64,000 bases of DNA from Haloparvum alkalitolerans (GTDB lineage: Archaea; Halobacteriota; Halobacteria; Halobacteriales; Haloferacaceae). The stretch covers positions 310,001 to 374,000 of the forward strand of contig NZ_JBNLIA010000001.1 in the NCBI RefSeq assembly GCF_050122995.1, in the 5' to 3' direction. The translations under genes were made by a program, and so were the position numbers. The notes under the pieces are model-generated. The model ran no database searches, was not told the DNA's origin, and was given only the letters and a program-made list of their open reading frames with translations. This document shows, one piece after another, positions 18,442 to 26,852 of this stretch. Position 1 is the stretch's first letter; the number at the start of each line of letters is the position of its first letter.

Positions 18442-19311
18442 TCAGTCCCCCGTGGCGACGCGGGTCGTCTCGCGCACCGACTCCAGCGCGTTCTCGACGT
18501 CCGCGCCCGCGTCCGCGGCGCGTTCGAGCACCACGTCGGCCAGCAGCGGTTCGGTGCCGACCGCGCCGGCGTACCAGACCCGGACGCCGTCGACGGTGGC
18601 GGGCACGTCGTAGCCCTCGCGGTAGTCGTCGGTGAGGCCGACGTCCTCGGGGATGTCCTCCTGCGTGTGGAAGCCGTCCGCGATGAACAGCGGGACGAGC
18701 ACCACGTCGTCGCTCTCGAAGAACTCGGGGAGGTCGTCGACCTCGGGGTCCTCGTCCATGTAGAGCGCGCGGACCTCGTCGAAGCGGTCCAGCTCGCGGA
18801 TGCGGTCGGCGTGGTACTCGATCGCCTTCGCGGAGTTCTCGTTGCGCTCGGTACCGTGGCCCACGACCGCGAAGCCGAACCCCTCGCCTACGTCGGGGTC
18901 GCCGGTCACCGTCTCCGCGCGCCGGACCAGCACGTCCGTCATCGCCTCGTGGGTCCCCACCGGGCCGCAGTAGTGGACCGTCTGGCCGGTGTCCGCGGCC
19001 GTCAGCGTGGCCTGGTCCGCGGAGAGTCCGTCCGACCCCCACTGCTCGACGTCCCACCCCGAGAGGCGGAGTTCGCGGGGGATCACCTGCTCGGTGAAGT
19101 ACCCTTCCGAGACGAACAGCGGGACGACGTACACCTCGTCGGCCTCGGTCGTCCTGAGCACCTCCCGGAGGTGCGGCTCCTCCTTCCAGAAGCCGGTTCG
19201 CACCTCGTCGAACGCGCCGGTCGCGCGGATCGTGTCCGCGTGCCGGTAGGTGGGCGTGCTCGAATCCGGATTGAGATGAGACCCGTGAGCCACGATGACG
19301 AGCGCCTGCAT
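18442..19311 (-). CDS. cbiX: CbiX, sirohydrochlorin cobaltochelatase (long, two-domain form)
   Basis: This enzyme inserts Co2+ (or possibly Ni2+/Fe2+) into sirohydrochlorin or a related tetrapyrrole in anaerobic-type cobalamin synthesis. The 289 residues contain two homologous halves. The first starts MQALVIVAHGSHLNP, the second FGFAVVGHGTERNEN, each with a metal-binding histidine. VVPLFVSEGYFTEQVIPREL and VLVPLFIADGFHTQEDIPE are matching strands from the two halves. It is the upstream gene of a two-gene unit with the DR2241-type protein and is divergent from the TRAP operon. Specificity for cobalt is from family knowledge only. Confidence 0.92.
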   Translation of the reverse strand: MQALVIVAHGSHLNPDSSTPTYRHADTIRATGAFDEVRTGFWKEEPHLREVLRTTEADEVYVVPLFVSEGYFTEQVIPRELRLSGWDVEQWGSDGLSADQATLTAADTGQTVHYCGPVGTHEAMTDVLVRRAETVTGDPDVGEGFGFAVVGHGTERNENSAKAIEYHADRIRELDRFDEVRALYMDEDPEVDDLPEFFESDDVVLVPLFIADGFHTQEDIPEDVGLTDDYREGYDVPATVDGVRVWYAGAVGTEPLLADVVLERAADAGADVENALESVRETTRVATGD

Positions 19312-19433
19312 GTCCGGGAGAAGGGTCGCGCTCTCCTTAGGGACTTCGGAGCCGGCGGCCGAGCGCGTCCGCTGTACAGTCGGTTGTTACCTATTCGCAC
19401 TATTTTCGAAGAGATCGGTCTTCATCATGCGAT

Positions 19434-19450
19434 ATCCCTTTATCATATCG
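19434..19450 (+). promoter_or_regulatory. Likely TATA element of the TRAP operon
   Basis: An unusually AT-rich stretch (about 19390-19460) precedes the TRAP receptor gene. CCTTTATCATATCG lies about 28 bases before the ATG and is the best TATA candidate. Confidence 0.5.
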
Positions 19451-19469
19451 AGTCATATTCCACGATTGC

Positions 19470-20426
19470 ATGACGAACACTAACTTCGGCGCGAACCGCC
19501 GAGACGTACTCAAGGGTATCGGCGGGGCCGGACTCGTCGGTCTCGCGGGCTGTACCGGCGACAGCGAGGGCGAGCAGATCTCCTGGCACGCGGGCGGCCA
19601 GTCGGGGACCTACTACCCCCTCTCGAACGAGTTCAAGACGGTCGTCGACGAGGAGACCCCCCACTCGCTGACGGTCCAGTCGACGGGCGCGTCCGTCGAG
19701 AACGCCGGGAGCCTCGGCTCCGGCGACGCGGACTTCGCGCTGCTGCAGAACGACATCGCGTACTTCGCCGCCAACGGGACCGGCATCGACGCCTTCGCCG
19801 ACAGTCCCATCGAGAACCTCCGCGGCGTCGCGACGCTGTACCCCGAGACGATCCACATCGTGGTCCGCTCGGACGCGGGCATCGAGTCGCTGACGGATCT
19901 GGAGGGGATGTCAGTCAACACCGGCGACCTCGGATCGGGGACGCAGGTGAACGCGCTCCAGATCCTCGAGACCGTCGGGATCACCGAGGAGGACTTCGAC
20001 GAGCAGAACGCCGGCTTCGGCACCGCCGCGGACCAGCTCCGCGACGGCGACGTGGAGGCGGCCTTCGTCGTCGGCGGCTGGCCGGTCGGCGCGGTCGAGG
20101 ACCTCGCACAGACCGCGGACGTGGAGATCCTCAGCCTCGACCAGTCCACGCGCGACGAGATCAAGGACGCCGCCTCGTGGTTCGCGGACGACACCATCCC
20201 CGGCGGCACCTACGAGGGGCTCGAGTCGGACATCAACACCGTCTCCGTGCAGGCGATGATCGCCACGCGCGAGGAGTACTCGGCGGACGTGGTCGAGGCG
20301 GTCACCGCGGCCATCTTCGACAACCTCGACGACCTGACGATCAAGACCGACTTCATCAGCGTCGACTCCGCGCAGGACGGCATGTCGATCGACCTGCACG
20401 AGGGCGCGGCCCGCTACTTCGAGTAG
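19470..20426 (+). CDS. TAXI-family TRAP transporter substrate-binding lipoprotein
   Basis: This is the extracytoplasmic solute receptor of a TRAP transporter, TAXI subfamily, 318 residues. The N-terminus carries a Tat signal (RRDVLKGIGG, twin Arg at 10-11) ending in the lipobox LAGC with Cys 28, so it is exported folded and lipid-anchored. ISWHAGGQSGTYYPLSNEF and DADFALLQNDIAYFAANG are TAXI-type ligand-binding segments. Characterised TAXI receptors bind small carboxylates such as glutamate or oxo-acids. The actual ligand here is unknown. It is the first gene of a three-gene operon with a DUF1850 protein and the fused permease. Confidence 0.94.
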   Translation: MTNTNFGANRRDVLKGIGGAGLVGLAGCTGDSEGEQISWHAGGQSGTYYPLSNEFKTVVDEETPHSLTVQSTGASVENAGSLGSGDADFALLQNDIAYFAANGTGIDAFADSPIENLRGVATLYPETIHIVVRSDAGIESLTDLEGMSVNTGDLGSGTQVNALQILETVGITEEDFDEQNAGFGTAADQLRDGDVEAAFVVGGWPVGAVEDLAQTADVEILSLDQSTRDEIKDAASWFADDTIPGGTYEGLESDINTVSVQAMIATREEYSADVVEAVTAAIFDNLDDLTIKTDFISVDSAQDGMSIDLHEGAARYFE

Positions 20427-20430
20427 CGCC

Positions 20431-20928
20431 GTGAACGCGCGTACGGCCGCAGTCGTGCTGCTGCTTGCCGCGCTGCTCGCGGGCGGGACCGCGGCGGCCG
20501 TCGCGCACCCGGACTCCCCGCTCACCGAGCGGGTCATCGTCGTCGAGTCGAGCGACGGCGAGACGCTGATCGAGAGCGACGCAGAGGGGTTCGTGCTGTC
20601 GTACACCCACAGCGTCGAGAAGACGCCCGTCATCGAGACGTACGAACGCCGCGACGGTCGGCTCGTGATGACGCGGATGGAGTTCTCCTCGTACGGGGCG
20701 GGCCTGCCCGCACAGGCGGACGTGGAGCGGACCGGCAACGGCTCGTTCGTCTTCGCGCCGAACGACTCGACCGGGGAGCTGTACGTCAAACCCGGCCGGA
20801 TCGCGGGCCACGAACTCCGGATCGACGGGGAGACCCACGACCTCGTCGCGCTGTCGAACGCCGAAACCGTGCGCATTTACGTCGGGACGCGAACCACCCT
20901 CCGTCCAGAGATTTTCCAATGGGATTGA
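20431..20928 (+). CDS. DUF1850 accessory protein of TRAP transporter
   Basis: This 165-residue protein starts with GTG four bases after the receptor stop. A hydrophobic N-terminus (AAVVLLLAALLAGGTAAAVA) is a signal peptide or anchor, so the rest is extracellular. The core carries YTHSVEKTPVIETYE and EFSSYGAGLPAQ, which match DUF1850, a family found almost only next to TAXI-type TRAP permeases. The function is unproven, and a role in coupling receptor to permease is likely. Its end overlaps the permease start by 10 bases, implying translational coupling. Confidence 0.88.
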   Translation: MNARTAAVVLLLAALLAGGTAAAVAHPDSPLTERVIVVESSDGETLIESDAEGFVLSYTHSVEKTPVIETYERRDGRLVMTRMEFSSYGAGLPAQADVERTGNGSFVFAPNDSTGELYVKPGRIAGHELRIDGETHDLVALSNAETVRIYVGTRTTLRPEIFQWD

Positions 20929-23753
20929 GCGACGACACCGGCGCCGAGACGGACAGCACCGACCGACGCGACGGCGGCCGTCGCGACGAGGACCGCGGGG
21001 CGGCCGGCCGCCCACGGACGGACGGGGGAGCGCCCCCCGACGCCGGGCGAGACGGGCCGGACGGACCGGACGGACCGGACGAGGGCGATCCCGAAGGTCC
21101 CGACGTCGACCCCGACGAGGCGGCGCTCTCCTCGGAGGAGACCGAGGAGCTGCTGGAGGAGATCGAACGCAAGCGGTCGCTGTCGACAGTGGCGGCGCTC
21201 GTGGTGGCGGTGCTGGGGATCGCCTTCTCGGCGTTCCAGGTGCTGATCGCCGCGTTCAGCTTCACCGCTCGAATCACGCTGCCCGTGGTCGGCGAGGTGG
21301 AGCTGTTCGCGCTCCAGTCGCTGCAGGCGAACACGGTCCACGTCGCCTTCGCGCTCGTGCTCGCGTTCCTGCTGTTCCCGACGAGTCGGGGTGACGGGGC
21401 GGTCGCCCGCCGCCTCGGCGCGCTCGCGGACGCGGTCGCGGCTCGGACCGGCGAGACGGGCGCGGCCGCGGTCGAGCGCGTGCGGGGCGCGGCGCGCTGG
21501 TTCGCCGTCGACGCCGACGGCGACCGCGTGACGCCCGCGGACGTGACGATGATCGGACTGGTGCTCCTGACGCCGCTGTACGTCGTCGGCGAGTTCCAGG
21601 AGATCGCCGACGTCATCCGGCGCTTCGGGCTCCGCCGGGCGCGCCCGGTCCAGGAGGTGTACCCGTTCTTGGAGGCGCCGGTCTCGCTCCTGAGCGCGGT
21701 CGGCGTGCCGCTCGGGGAGATCCCCTACGCGATGCTGGTCGCGGCGATCGGCGTCCTGCTCGTGCTGGAGGCGACGCGGCGCGCGCTCGGGACGTTCCTC
21801 GCGTCGCTGGTGGCGGCGTTCATCGTCTACGCGATGTTCGGCCACTACATCCCGCGCGGGCTCCCGCTCGTGGGGATCTTCGCCATCCCGGAGCTGGCGC
21901 TGTCGAGCATCCTGCGGGACCTCTGGTTCACCGACCAGGGCGTGTTCGGCATCCCCGTCTCCGTCTCCGTGCGGTTCATCTACATCTTCATCCTCTTCGG
22001 GGCGTTCCTGGAGACCTCCGGCGCGGGCAAGTGGTTCATCGACTTCGCGTACGCGCTGACGGGCGCGCGCCGCGGCGGCCCCGCGAAGGCCTCCGTCGTC
22101 GCCTCCGGCTTCATGGGGATGCTCTCCGGCTCCTCCATCGCCAACACGGTGACGACCGGCGCGTTCACCATCCCGCTGATGAAACGCTCCGGCTACTCGC
22201 CGGAGTTCGCGGGCGGGGTGGAGTCGTCGGCCTCCTCCGGCGGCCAGATCCTGCCGCCGGTGATGGGCGCGGCCGCGTTCCTCATCGTCGAGTACACCGG
22301 GACGCCGTACAACGACGTGATCGTCGCCGCGGCGGTGCCCGCCATCGCCTTCTTCTTCGGGATGTGGATCATGGTCCACCTCGAGGCCGCGCGCCACGAC
22401 ATCGGCGGGCTGGCGCGCGAGGACCTCCCGCGGGTCCGGTCGCTGATCGCCCGCGGCTGGTTCTACCTCGTCCCCATCGGCCTGCTGCTGTACTTCCTCG
22501 TGATCGTCCGGCTCTCGGTGGGCCGGTCCGGCTGGTACACGATCCTCGCGATAATCGCGCTGATCACCTTCGTCGCGGCGTACAACCGCCGGAACCGCCC
22601 GTGGCTCGTCGGCGGCGTCGCGCTGGCGTTCCTCGCGCAGACGGCCGCGTACGCGACCGCGGGCGTGAGCGCCCCGGCGCTGGTCGGCGGCGAGTCGGCC
22701 GCCGCGCTCGCCCCCGCCGCCGCGCTGGCGGCCGCCGCGGGCTCGCTCGGCCCGATAACCATCGTCGTCTCCATGGCGGTCCTCCTGGTCCGGCCCGCGA
22801 GCGAGTCGTCGCTTCTGGAACTGGACGAGTCGGTCGACGACAACGCCGAGACGGTCGCCGAGGCGGTCGGCCGCCCGGGGCTCGCCGACAACCAGGCGTA
22901 CCGCATGGGCGCGTTCGTGATCACCTCGATGGAGTCGGGCGCGCGGACCGCGACCACGGTGGTCGTCGCCGTCGCGGCCGCGGGCGTCATCCCCGGCGTC
23001 ATCAGCGTCTCGGGGCTCGGCCCGAACCTCACGTCGCTGATCACGACGCTGTCGGGCGGGTCGCTGATCCTCCTGTTGATCATCGCCGGCATCTCGGCGC
23101 TCATCCTCGGGCTCGGCATGCCGACGACGGTGATGTACATCCTGCTGATCGCGACGCTCGGGAGCGCGCTGGAGGGGCTCGGCATCCCGCTGCTCGCGGC
23201 GCACCTGTTCGTGCTCTACTTCGGGCTGATGGCCGACGTGACGCCGCCGGTCGCGGTGGCCGCCTACGCCGCCGCGGGCGTCGCGAAGGCCGACGAGTGG
23301 GCGACCGGGAAGATCGCCTTCCTGCTGTCGCTCAACAAGGTGCTCGTCCCCTTCGCGTTCGTGCTCTCGCCCGGCATCTTGCTCCTGCGCCAGGGCGAGG
23401 AGGGGATCCGCGTCATCGGGATCGAGGACGTGCTCGACGTCGGCTTCTTCGTCCCCGAGGTCGTCATCCCCATCGTCGGCATGTTCGCCGGCGTGTGGGC
23501 GCTCAGCGTCACCATCATCGGCTACCTCGACGACGAGGTTCCGACCGGCGCCCGCGTCGGCTTCGGCGTCGTCTCGGTGCTGCTGATGGCGCCGGCGCTC
23601 CTGTTGACGCCCGCCGGCACCCTCGCCGGACTGGCGGGGATCGACGTGGCTCTCTACACGGTGACGACGGACGTGGCGACGCGCGCCGTCGGCGCCGCCG
23701 GCCTCGTGGCGCTGGTCGCGACGACGCGCGAGTCCGGCCTGCTCGCGCGATAG
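20919..23753 (+). CDS. TRAP transporter permease, 4TM/12TM fused (DctQ-DctM)
   Basis: This is the membrane component of a sodium-coupled TRAP importer, with small and large subunits fused in one 944-residue chain. Residues 1-70 are an acidic cytoplasmic extension (DGPDGPDEGDPEGPD). About four helices follow (the Q-like part), then the DctM part with GFMGMLSGSSIANTVTTGAF, SSASSGGQILPPVMGAAAF and GLGMPTTVMYILLIATLGS, the transport-scaffold hairpins. Near the end are TPPVAVAAYAAAGVAKAD and three more hydrophobic segments. It is the last gene of the operon. A dispersed repeat lies in the 405 bases after its stop. Confidence 0.95.
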   Translation: MGLSDDTGAETDSTDRRDGGRRDEDRGAAGRPRTDGGAPPDAGRDGPDGPDGPDEGDPEGPDVDPDEAALSSEETEELLEEIERKRSLSTVAALVVAVLGIAFSAFQVLIAAFSFTARITLPVVGEVELFALQSLQANTVHVAFALVLAFLLFPTSRGDGAVARRLGALADAVAARTGETGAAAVERVRGAARWFAVDADGDRVTPADVTMIGLVLLTPLYVVGEFQEIADVIRRFGLRRARPVQEVYPFLEAPVSLLSAVGVPLGEIPYAMLVAAIGVLLVLEATRRALGTFLASLVAAFIVYAMFGHYIPRGLPLVGIFAIPELALSSILRDLWFTDQGVFGIPVSVSVRFIYIFILFGAFLETSGAGKWFIDFAYALTGARRGGPAKASVVASGFMGMLSGSSIANTVTTGAFTIPLMKRSGYSPEFAGGVESSASSGGQILPPVMGAAAFLIVEYTGTPYNDVIVAAAVPAIAFFFGMWIMVHLEAARHDIGGLAREDLPRVRSLIARGWFYLVPIGLLLYFLVIVRLSVGRSGWYTILAIIALITFVAAYNRRNRPWLVGGVALAFLAQTAAYATAGVSAPALVGGESAAALAPAAALAAAAGSLGPITIVVSMAVLLVRPASESSLLELDESVDDNAETVAEAVGRPGLADNQAYRMGAFVITSMESGARTATTVVVAVAAAGVIPGVISVSGLGPNLTSLITTLSGGSLILLLIIAGISALILGLGMPTTVMYILLIATLGSALEGLGIPLLAAHLFVLYFGLMADVTPPVAVAAYAAAGVAKADEWATGKIAFLLSLNKVLVPFAFVLSPGILLLRQGEEGIRVIGIEDVLDVGFFVPEVVIPIVGMFAGVWALSVTIIGYLDDEVPTGARVGFGVVSVLLMAPALLLTPAGTLAGLAGIDVALYTVTTDVATRAVGAAGLVALVATTRESGLLAR

Positions 23754-23864
23754 GCGGGGGGACAGTCACTCCCGAAGCGATTCGGCCATCCCCCGCCTTT
23801 CACCGACGCTCGAGGTGGTGCTTTTGGACTCCGAGCCCTGGCGTTGGGATGCCGATGCGCTCGC

Positions 23865-24059
23865 GGTGCCGTGCTGTCGGCGCGCGCGAGAAACGCGCGC
23901 GAGGGAGCCTACGGAGACGGCCGCGCCGCGGTGCGGTGCCGTCCGCGCGGCCGTCTCCGTGGCGAGGGTGGGGAGGGGTGAGGCGGCGGTGCGGTCGCCG
24001 TGCTGTGCGGGGCTTTCTGGACGTTGCTGTTCCAAGCAGCAGGATCGACAGCAGACGCA
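23865..24059 (+). repeat. Dispersed intergenic repeat, copy A
   Basis: This full-length member of the repeat family described in the findings contains, in order, a short hairpin of CGCGCGCG arms around an AGAAA loop (23881-23901), AGGGAG, a 16-base perfect stem (23911-23926 with 23945-23960) around a loop holding TGCGGT, a GGGTGGGGAGGGGTGAGG block, GGGGCTTTCTGGACG, and a right end AGGATCGACAGCAGAC. The gene-free stretch around it runs from 23754 to 24158. The first 110 and last 100 bases of that stretch hold nothing I recognise. Confidence 0.8.
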
Positions 24060-24158
24060 TCGCCGCGTCAAAACTTGCGCTCGAAGTAGGGGACCGAGAG
24101 AACCGCCGACACGTACGGCGGCGAAACGACCAAGAGCCGTCCCGTCGAGGCTCCGCGC

Positions 24159-24674
24159 ATGTCGCTCGCAGCCGAGACCCGCGAGGCCGCCCGCGCGCGA
24201 CCGTTCCTGACCGCGGCGCTGCGCGCGGGCGTCGTCAACTACACCGCCGCCGCGGAGTGGCTGGTCGCGGACGCCGCCCTGGAGGGCGAACCCGAGGCGG
24301 TCGCGACCGCGCTCCGTCGGTTCGCGGAGGACTTACCCGCGCGCTCGGTCGAGGGACGCCGTGCGAGCGTCTCGATGCACGGCGGCGTGGGGATCGAAGA
24401 AGATCCGGACGCGGCCGAGAGCGGGATCGCCCCCGTCCTGCGCGTGGGCGACGCCGCAGTGGTCGAGGACGGCGACCACACCGCCATCGTCGCGCGCGGC
24501 GAGGTGGACGCGGCCGCCCTCGCCGCGGTGCTGGCTCGACTCGGGACCGCCGAGGTCCCGGTCGCGGCCGCGAGCGTCGCCGCCGAGGCGCTGACGGTCG
24601 TGGTCGGCCGCCGCGACGGCGCGACCGCGGTGCGACTGGTGGAGGAGGCGCTGGAGCGCGTGCCGAGCGAGTAG
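24159..24674 (+). CDS. Uncharacterised haloarchaeal protein with ACT-like C-terminal half
   Basis: This protein of 171 residues is unrecognised by function. The N-terminal 70 residues are helical (FLTAALRAGVVNYTAAAEWL, AVATALRRFAEDL) and resemble a compact helix-turn-helix. Residues about 85-168 read as a beta-alpha-beta-beta-alpha-beta unit (DAAVVEDGDHTAIVARGE, AEALTVVVGRRDGATAVRLV) that looks like an ACT domain, a fold that often binds amino acids. No signal peptide or membrane segment is present. It stands alone between the repeat and a convergent ABC transporter gene. If the ACT reading is right it could be a small metabolite-responsive regulator, which is inference. Confidence 0.75.
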   Translation: MSLAAETREAARARPFLTAALRAGVVNYTAAAEWLVADAALEGEPEAVATALRRFAEDLPARSVEGRRASVSMHGGVGIEEDPDAAESGIAPVLRVGDAAVVEDGDHTAIVARGEVDAAALAAVLARLGTAEVPVAAASVAAEALTVVVGRRDGATAVRLVEEALERVPSE

Positions 24675-24707
24675 GGCCACCTCCGTCCTCGACCGAGAGG
24701 GGGCGAC

Positions 24708-26678
24708 TCAGTCGTCGTTCCCGTACCCGCGGTCGACGTGCCGCTCGCGGGCCTTCTCGACGAACTCCTCGGGGAGTCCCTCGATCTCGCCGGCCTGCAC
24801 GCCCCAGAGTTTGGCGTAGAGGCCGTCCGCGTCGATCAGGTCCTCGTGCGTGCCGCGCTCGACGACCGCGCCGTCCTCCATCACGAGGATGGTGTCCGCG
24901 TCGCGGATCGTCGAGAGGCGGTGCGCGATGGCGAAGGTCGTGCGCTCCTCGGAGAGGCGGTCCAGCGAGCGCTGGATCAGCATCTCCGTCTCCGTGTCGA
25001 CCGCGGAGGTCGCCTCGTCGAGCACGAGGATGGCGGGGTCCTGTAGCACCGTTCGCGCGATGGCGATGCGCTGGCGCTGACCGCCGGAGAGCTTCACGCC
25101 GCGCTCGCCGATCCGGGTGTCGTACCCCTCCGGGAGCGCGTCGATGAAGGCGTGCGCCTCTGCTGCCTTCGCCGCCTCGATCACGCGCTCGCGGAGTTCC
25201 TCGCTCTCCACGTCGTGGTCGACGCCCGCGAACCGGCCGTACCTGATGTTCTCGGCGATGGTGCCGTCGAAGAGGTAGGTGTCCTGCGAGACGTACCCCA
25301 CCGAGGAGCGGAGGCTCTCCAGCGTCACGTCCCGGATGTCGTGGCCGTCGACCCTGATCTCGCCCTCCGTCACGTCGTAGAGCCGGAGCAGGAGTTTGAG
25401 GAGGGTGGACTTACCCGCGCCGGTGGGGCCGACGAGCGCGACCGTCTCGCCCGGCTCCGCCTCGAAGGAGACGCCGTCGACCACGTACTCGTCGGCGTCG
25501 GCGGGGTCTTCGAGGGGGGTCTCGGTGTAGCCGAAGGAGACGTCGTCGTACGCGACGCGCCCCGCGACCTCGCCCAGGTCCACCGCGTCCTCGTCGTCCG
25601 CGATGCGGACCGGCACGTCCATCAGCCCGAAGACGCGCTCGGAGGAGGCCTTCGCGTTCTCGTACTGGTCGACGATGTTCGACACCTCCGCGAGCGGCGC
25701 GACGAACTGCTGGGTGAGGAAGACGAACGTGATGAACGTCCCGACGGTCAGCGTCGACGTGAACGGCCCCGGCGGGCCCGCGGAGAGCCACACCCCGCCG
25801 ACGACGAACGTCACGGCGAACGCGAGCCCCGCGAGGAACTCCATCCCCGGCCGGTAGAGGTAGTTGAGCCGGAGGATCGACATCGTCTGTCGGAAGTAGT
25901 CGTAGGAGGCGTTCGCGACGCGGTCGGTCTCGTGGTCCTCGGTGTTGGAGGTCTTGACCAACTCGACGCCCGAGAGCGCGTTCTCCAGCGCCGTGTTGAG
26001 GTCGCCCACGACGGATCGCTGCTCCACGTACCGCGGCTCGACGGCGCGCATGAACCAGAGCGTGAAAAGCACCATCAGCGGAACGGCGGTCAGCGTCACG
26101 AGCGCGAGCTCGTGGTTGTAGTAGAAGAGGACGGCCGCGATGCCGAGGATCATCACGCCGAGGCGCGCGGAGTTCTGGAGCGCGTTGTCGAGGAAGACCT
26201 CCAGGTTGGAGGCGTCGTTGTTCAGCACGGACATCACCTCGCCGGTCTGCTTGTCGTCGAAGAAGGTCATGTCCAGCCGCTGCATCTTCTCGAAGGAGTC
26301 GGTCCGGACGGCGTGCATCACGCGGTGGGCGAAGTTGTTCGCTGCGACGCCGTACACCCACGTGAACACCGCGGTCGTCAGGAAGGAGCCGACGATGAGC
26401 GCCGCGGAGAACCGGAACTGCGCGGCCGACTCGGTCGGGAGCCACGCGTCGGGGAGGAGCGGGAGGGTGTAGGCCCCGTCGCCCGCGAAGACCGCGTCGA
26501 CCGCGACGCCGAGCACGACCGGCGGGACCAGACTCGCCACCCGGGCGACGACGTTCGCCACCATTCCGAGCACGAGCCAGTGGAGTTCGTCGGTGCCGTA
26601 CTCCCGGAAGAGCCGCGAGAGCGGCCGGTCCACCTGGTCGCGGTAGACGTCGAAGACGTTCTCCTCCTCGGCAGTCAT
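24708..26678 (-). CDS. ABC exporter, fused membrane and ATPase domains
   Basis: This is a half-size ABC exporter that works as a homodimer, 656 residues. The N-terminal 320 residues hold six membrane helices of the type-1 exporter fold. The ATPase domain has Walker A VGPTGAGKST, Q-loop YVSQDTYLFDGTIAENIRYG, signature LSGGQRQRIAIA, Walker B ILVLDEATSAVD and the H-loop AHRLST, all intact. The cargo cannot be predicted (lipid, drug or peptide). The ATG at 26678 (MTAEEENVFDVYRDQ) is chosen because the open frame upstream is not conserved-looking and covers the promoter region of the divergent acyl-CoA dehydrogenase gene. Confidence 0.95.
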   Translation of the reverse strand: MTAEEENVFDVYRDQVDRPLSRLFREYGTDELHWLVLGMVANVVARVASLVPPVVLGVAVDAVFAGDGAYTLPLLPDAWLPTESAAQFRFSAALIVGSFLTTAVFTWVYGVAANNFAHRVMHAVRTDSFEKMQRLDMTFFDDKQTGEVMSVLNNDASNLEVFLDNALQNSARLGVMILGIAAVLFYYNHELALVTLTAVPLMVLFTLWFMRAVEPRYVEQRSVVGDLNTALENALSGVELVKTSNTEDHETDRVANASYDYFRQTMSILRLNYLYRPGMEFLAGLAFAVTFVVGGVWLSAGPPGPFTSTLTVGTFITFVFLTQQFVAPLAEVSNIVDQYENAKASSERVFGLMDVPVRIADDEDAVDLGEVAGRVAYDDVSFGYTETPLEDPADADEYVVDGVSFEAEPGETVALVGPTGAGKSTLLKLLLRLYDVTEGEIRVDGHDIRDVTLESLRSSVGYVSQDTYLFDGTIAENIRYGRFAGVDHDVESEELRERVIEAAKAAEAHAFIDALPEGYDTRIGERGVKLSGGQRQRIAIARTVLQDPAILVLDEATSAVDTETEMLIQRSLDRLSEERTTFAIAHRLSTIRDADTILVMEDGAVVERGTHEDLIDADGLYAKLWGVQAGEIEGLPEEFVEKARERHVDRGYGNDD

Positions 26679-26852
26679 TGCCTGTCGGACGACGGGGGAA
26701 GGGATGAATCCGGCGACTTCGGCGGCGCACGTGGGGGATCGGTGACGGACGGCCGTACGGGCCTCTCGACGGATCGGGAGCGGACTATTAACTCCGCCAT
26801 CGTTCATCGTCGTTTGCGAATAGCTAACACGACTGGCTTTCGAGTGTCGACC

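Noticed and set aside
23881..23960. Intrinsic terminator after the TRAP operon
   Set aside because: The hairpins are strong but no T-run follows, and the same block occurs in gaps of other gene orientations, so it is treated as a dispersed repeat.
22031..25147. Open frame of 1038 codons on the plus strand over the TRAP permease and a repeat copy
   Set aside because: It overlaps the permease in another frame, is dominated by Arg/Gly/Pro, and runs through the intergenic repeat.
25152..26852. Upstream extension of the acyl-CoA dehydrogenase frame
   Set aside because: It is antisense to the ABC exporter, and homologues start at MEFALSDEQ.
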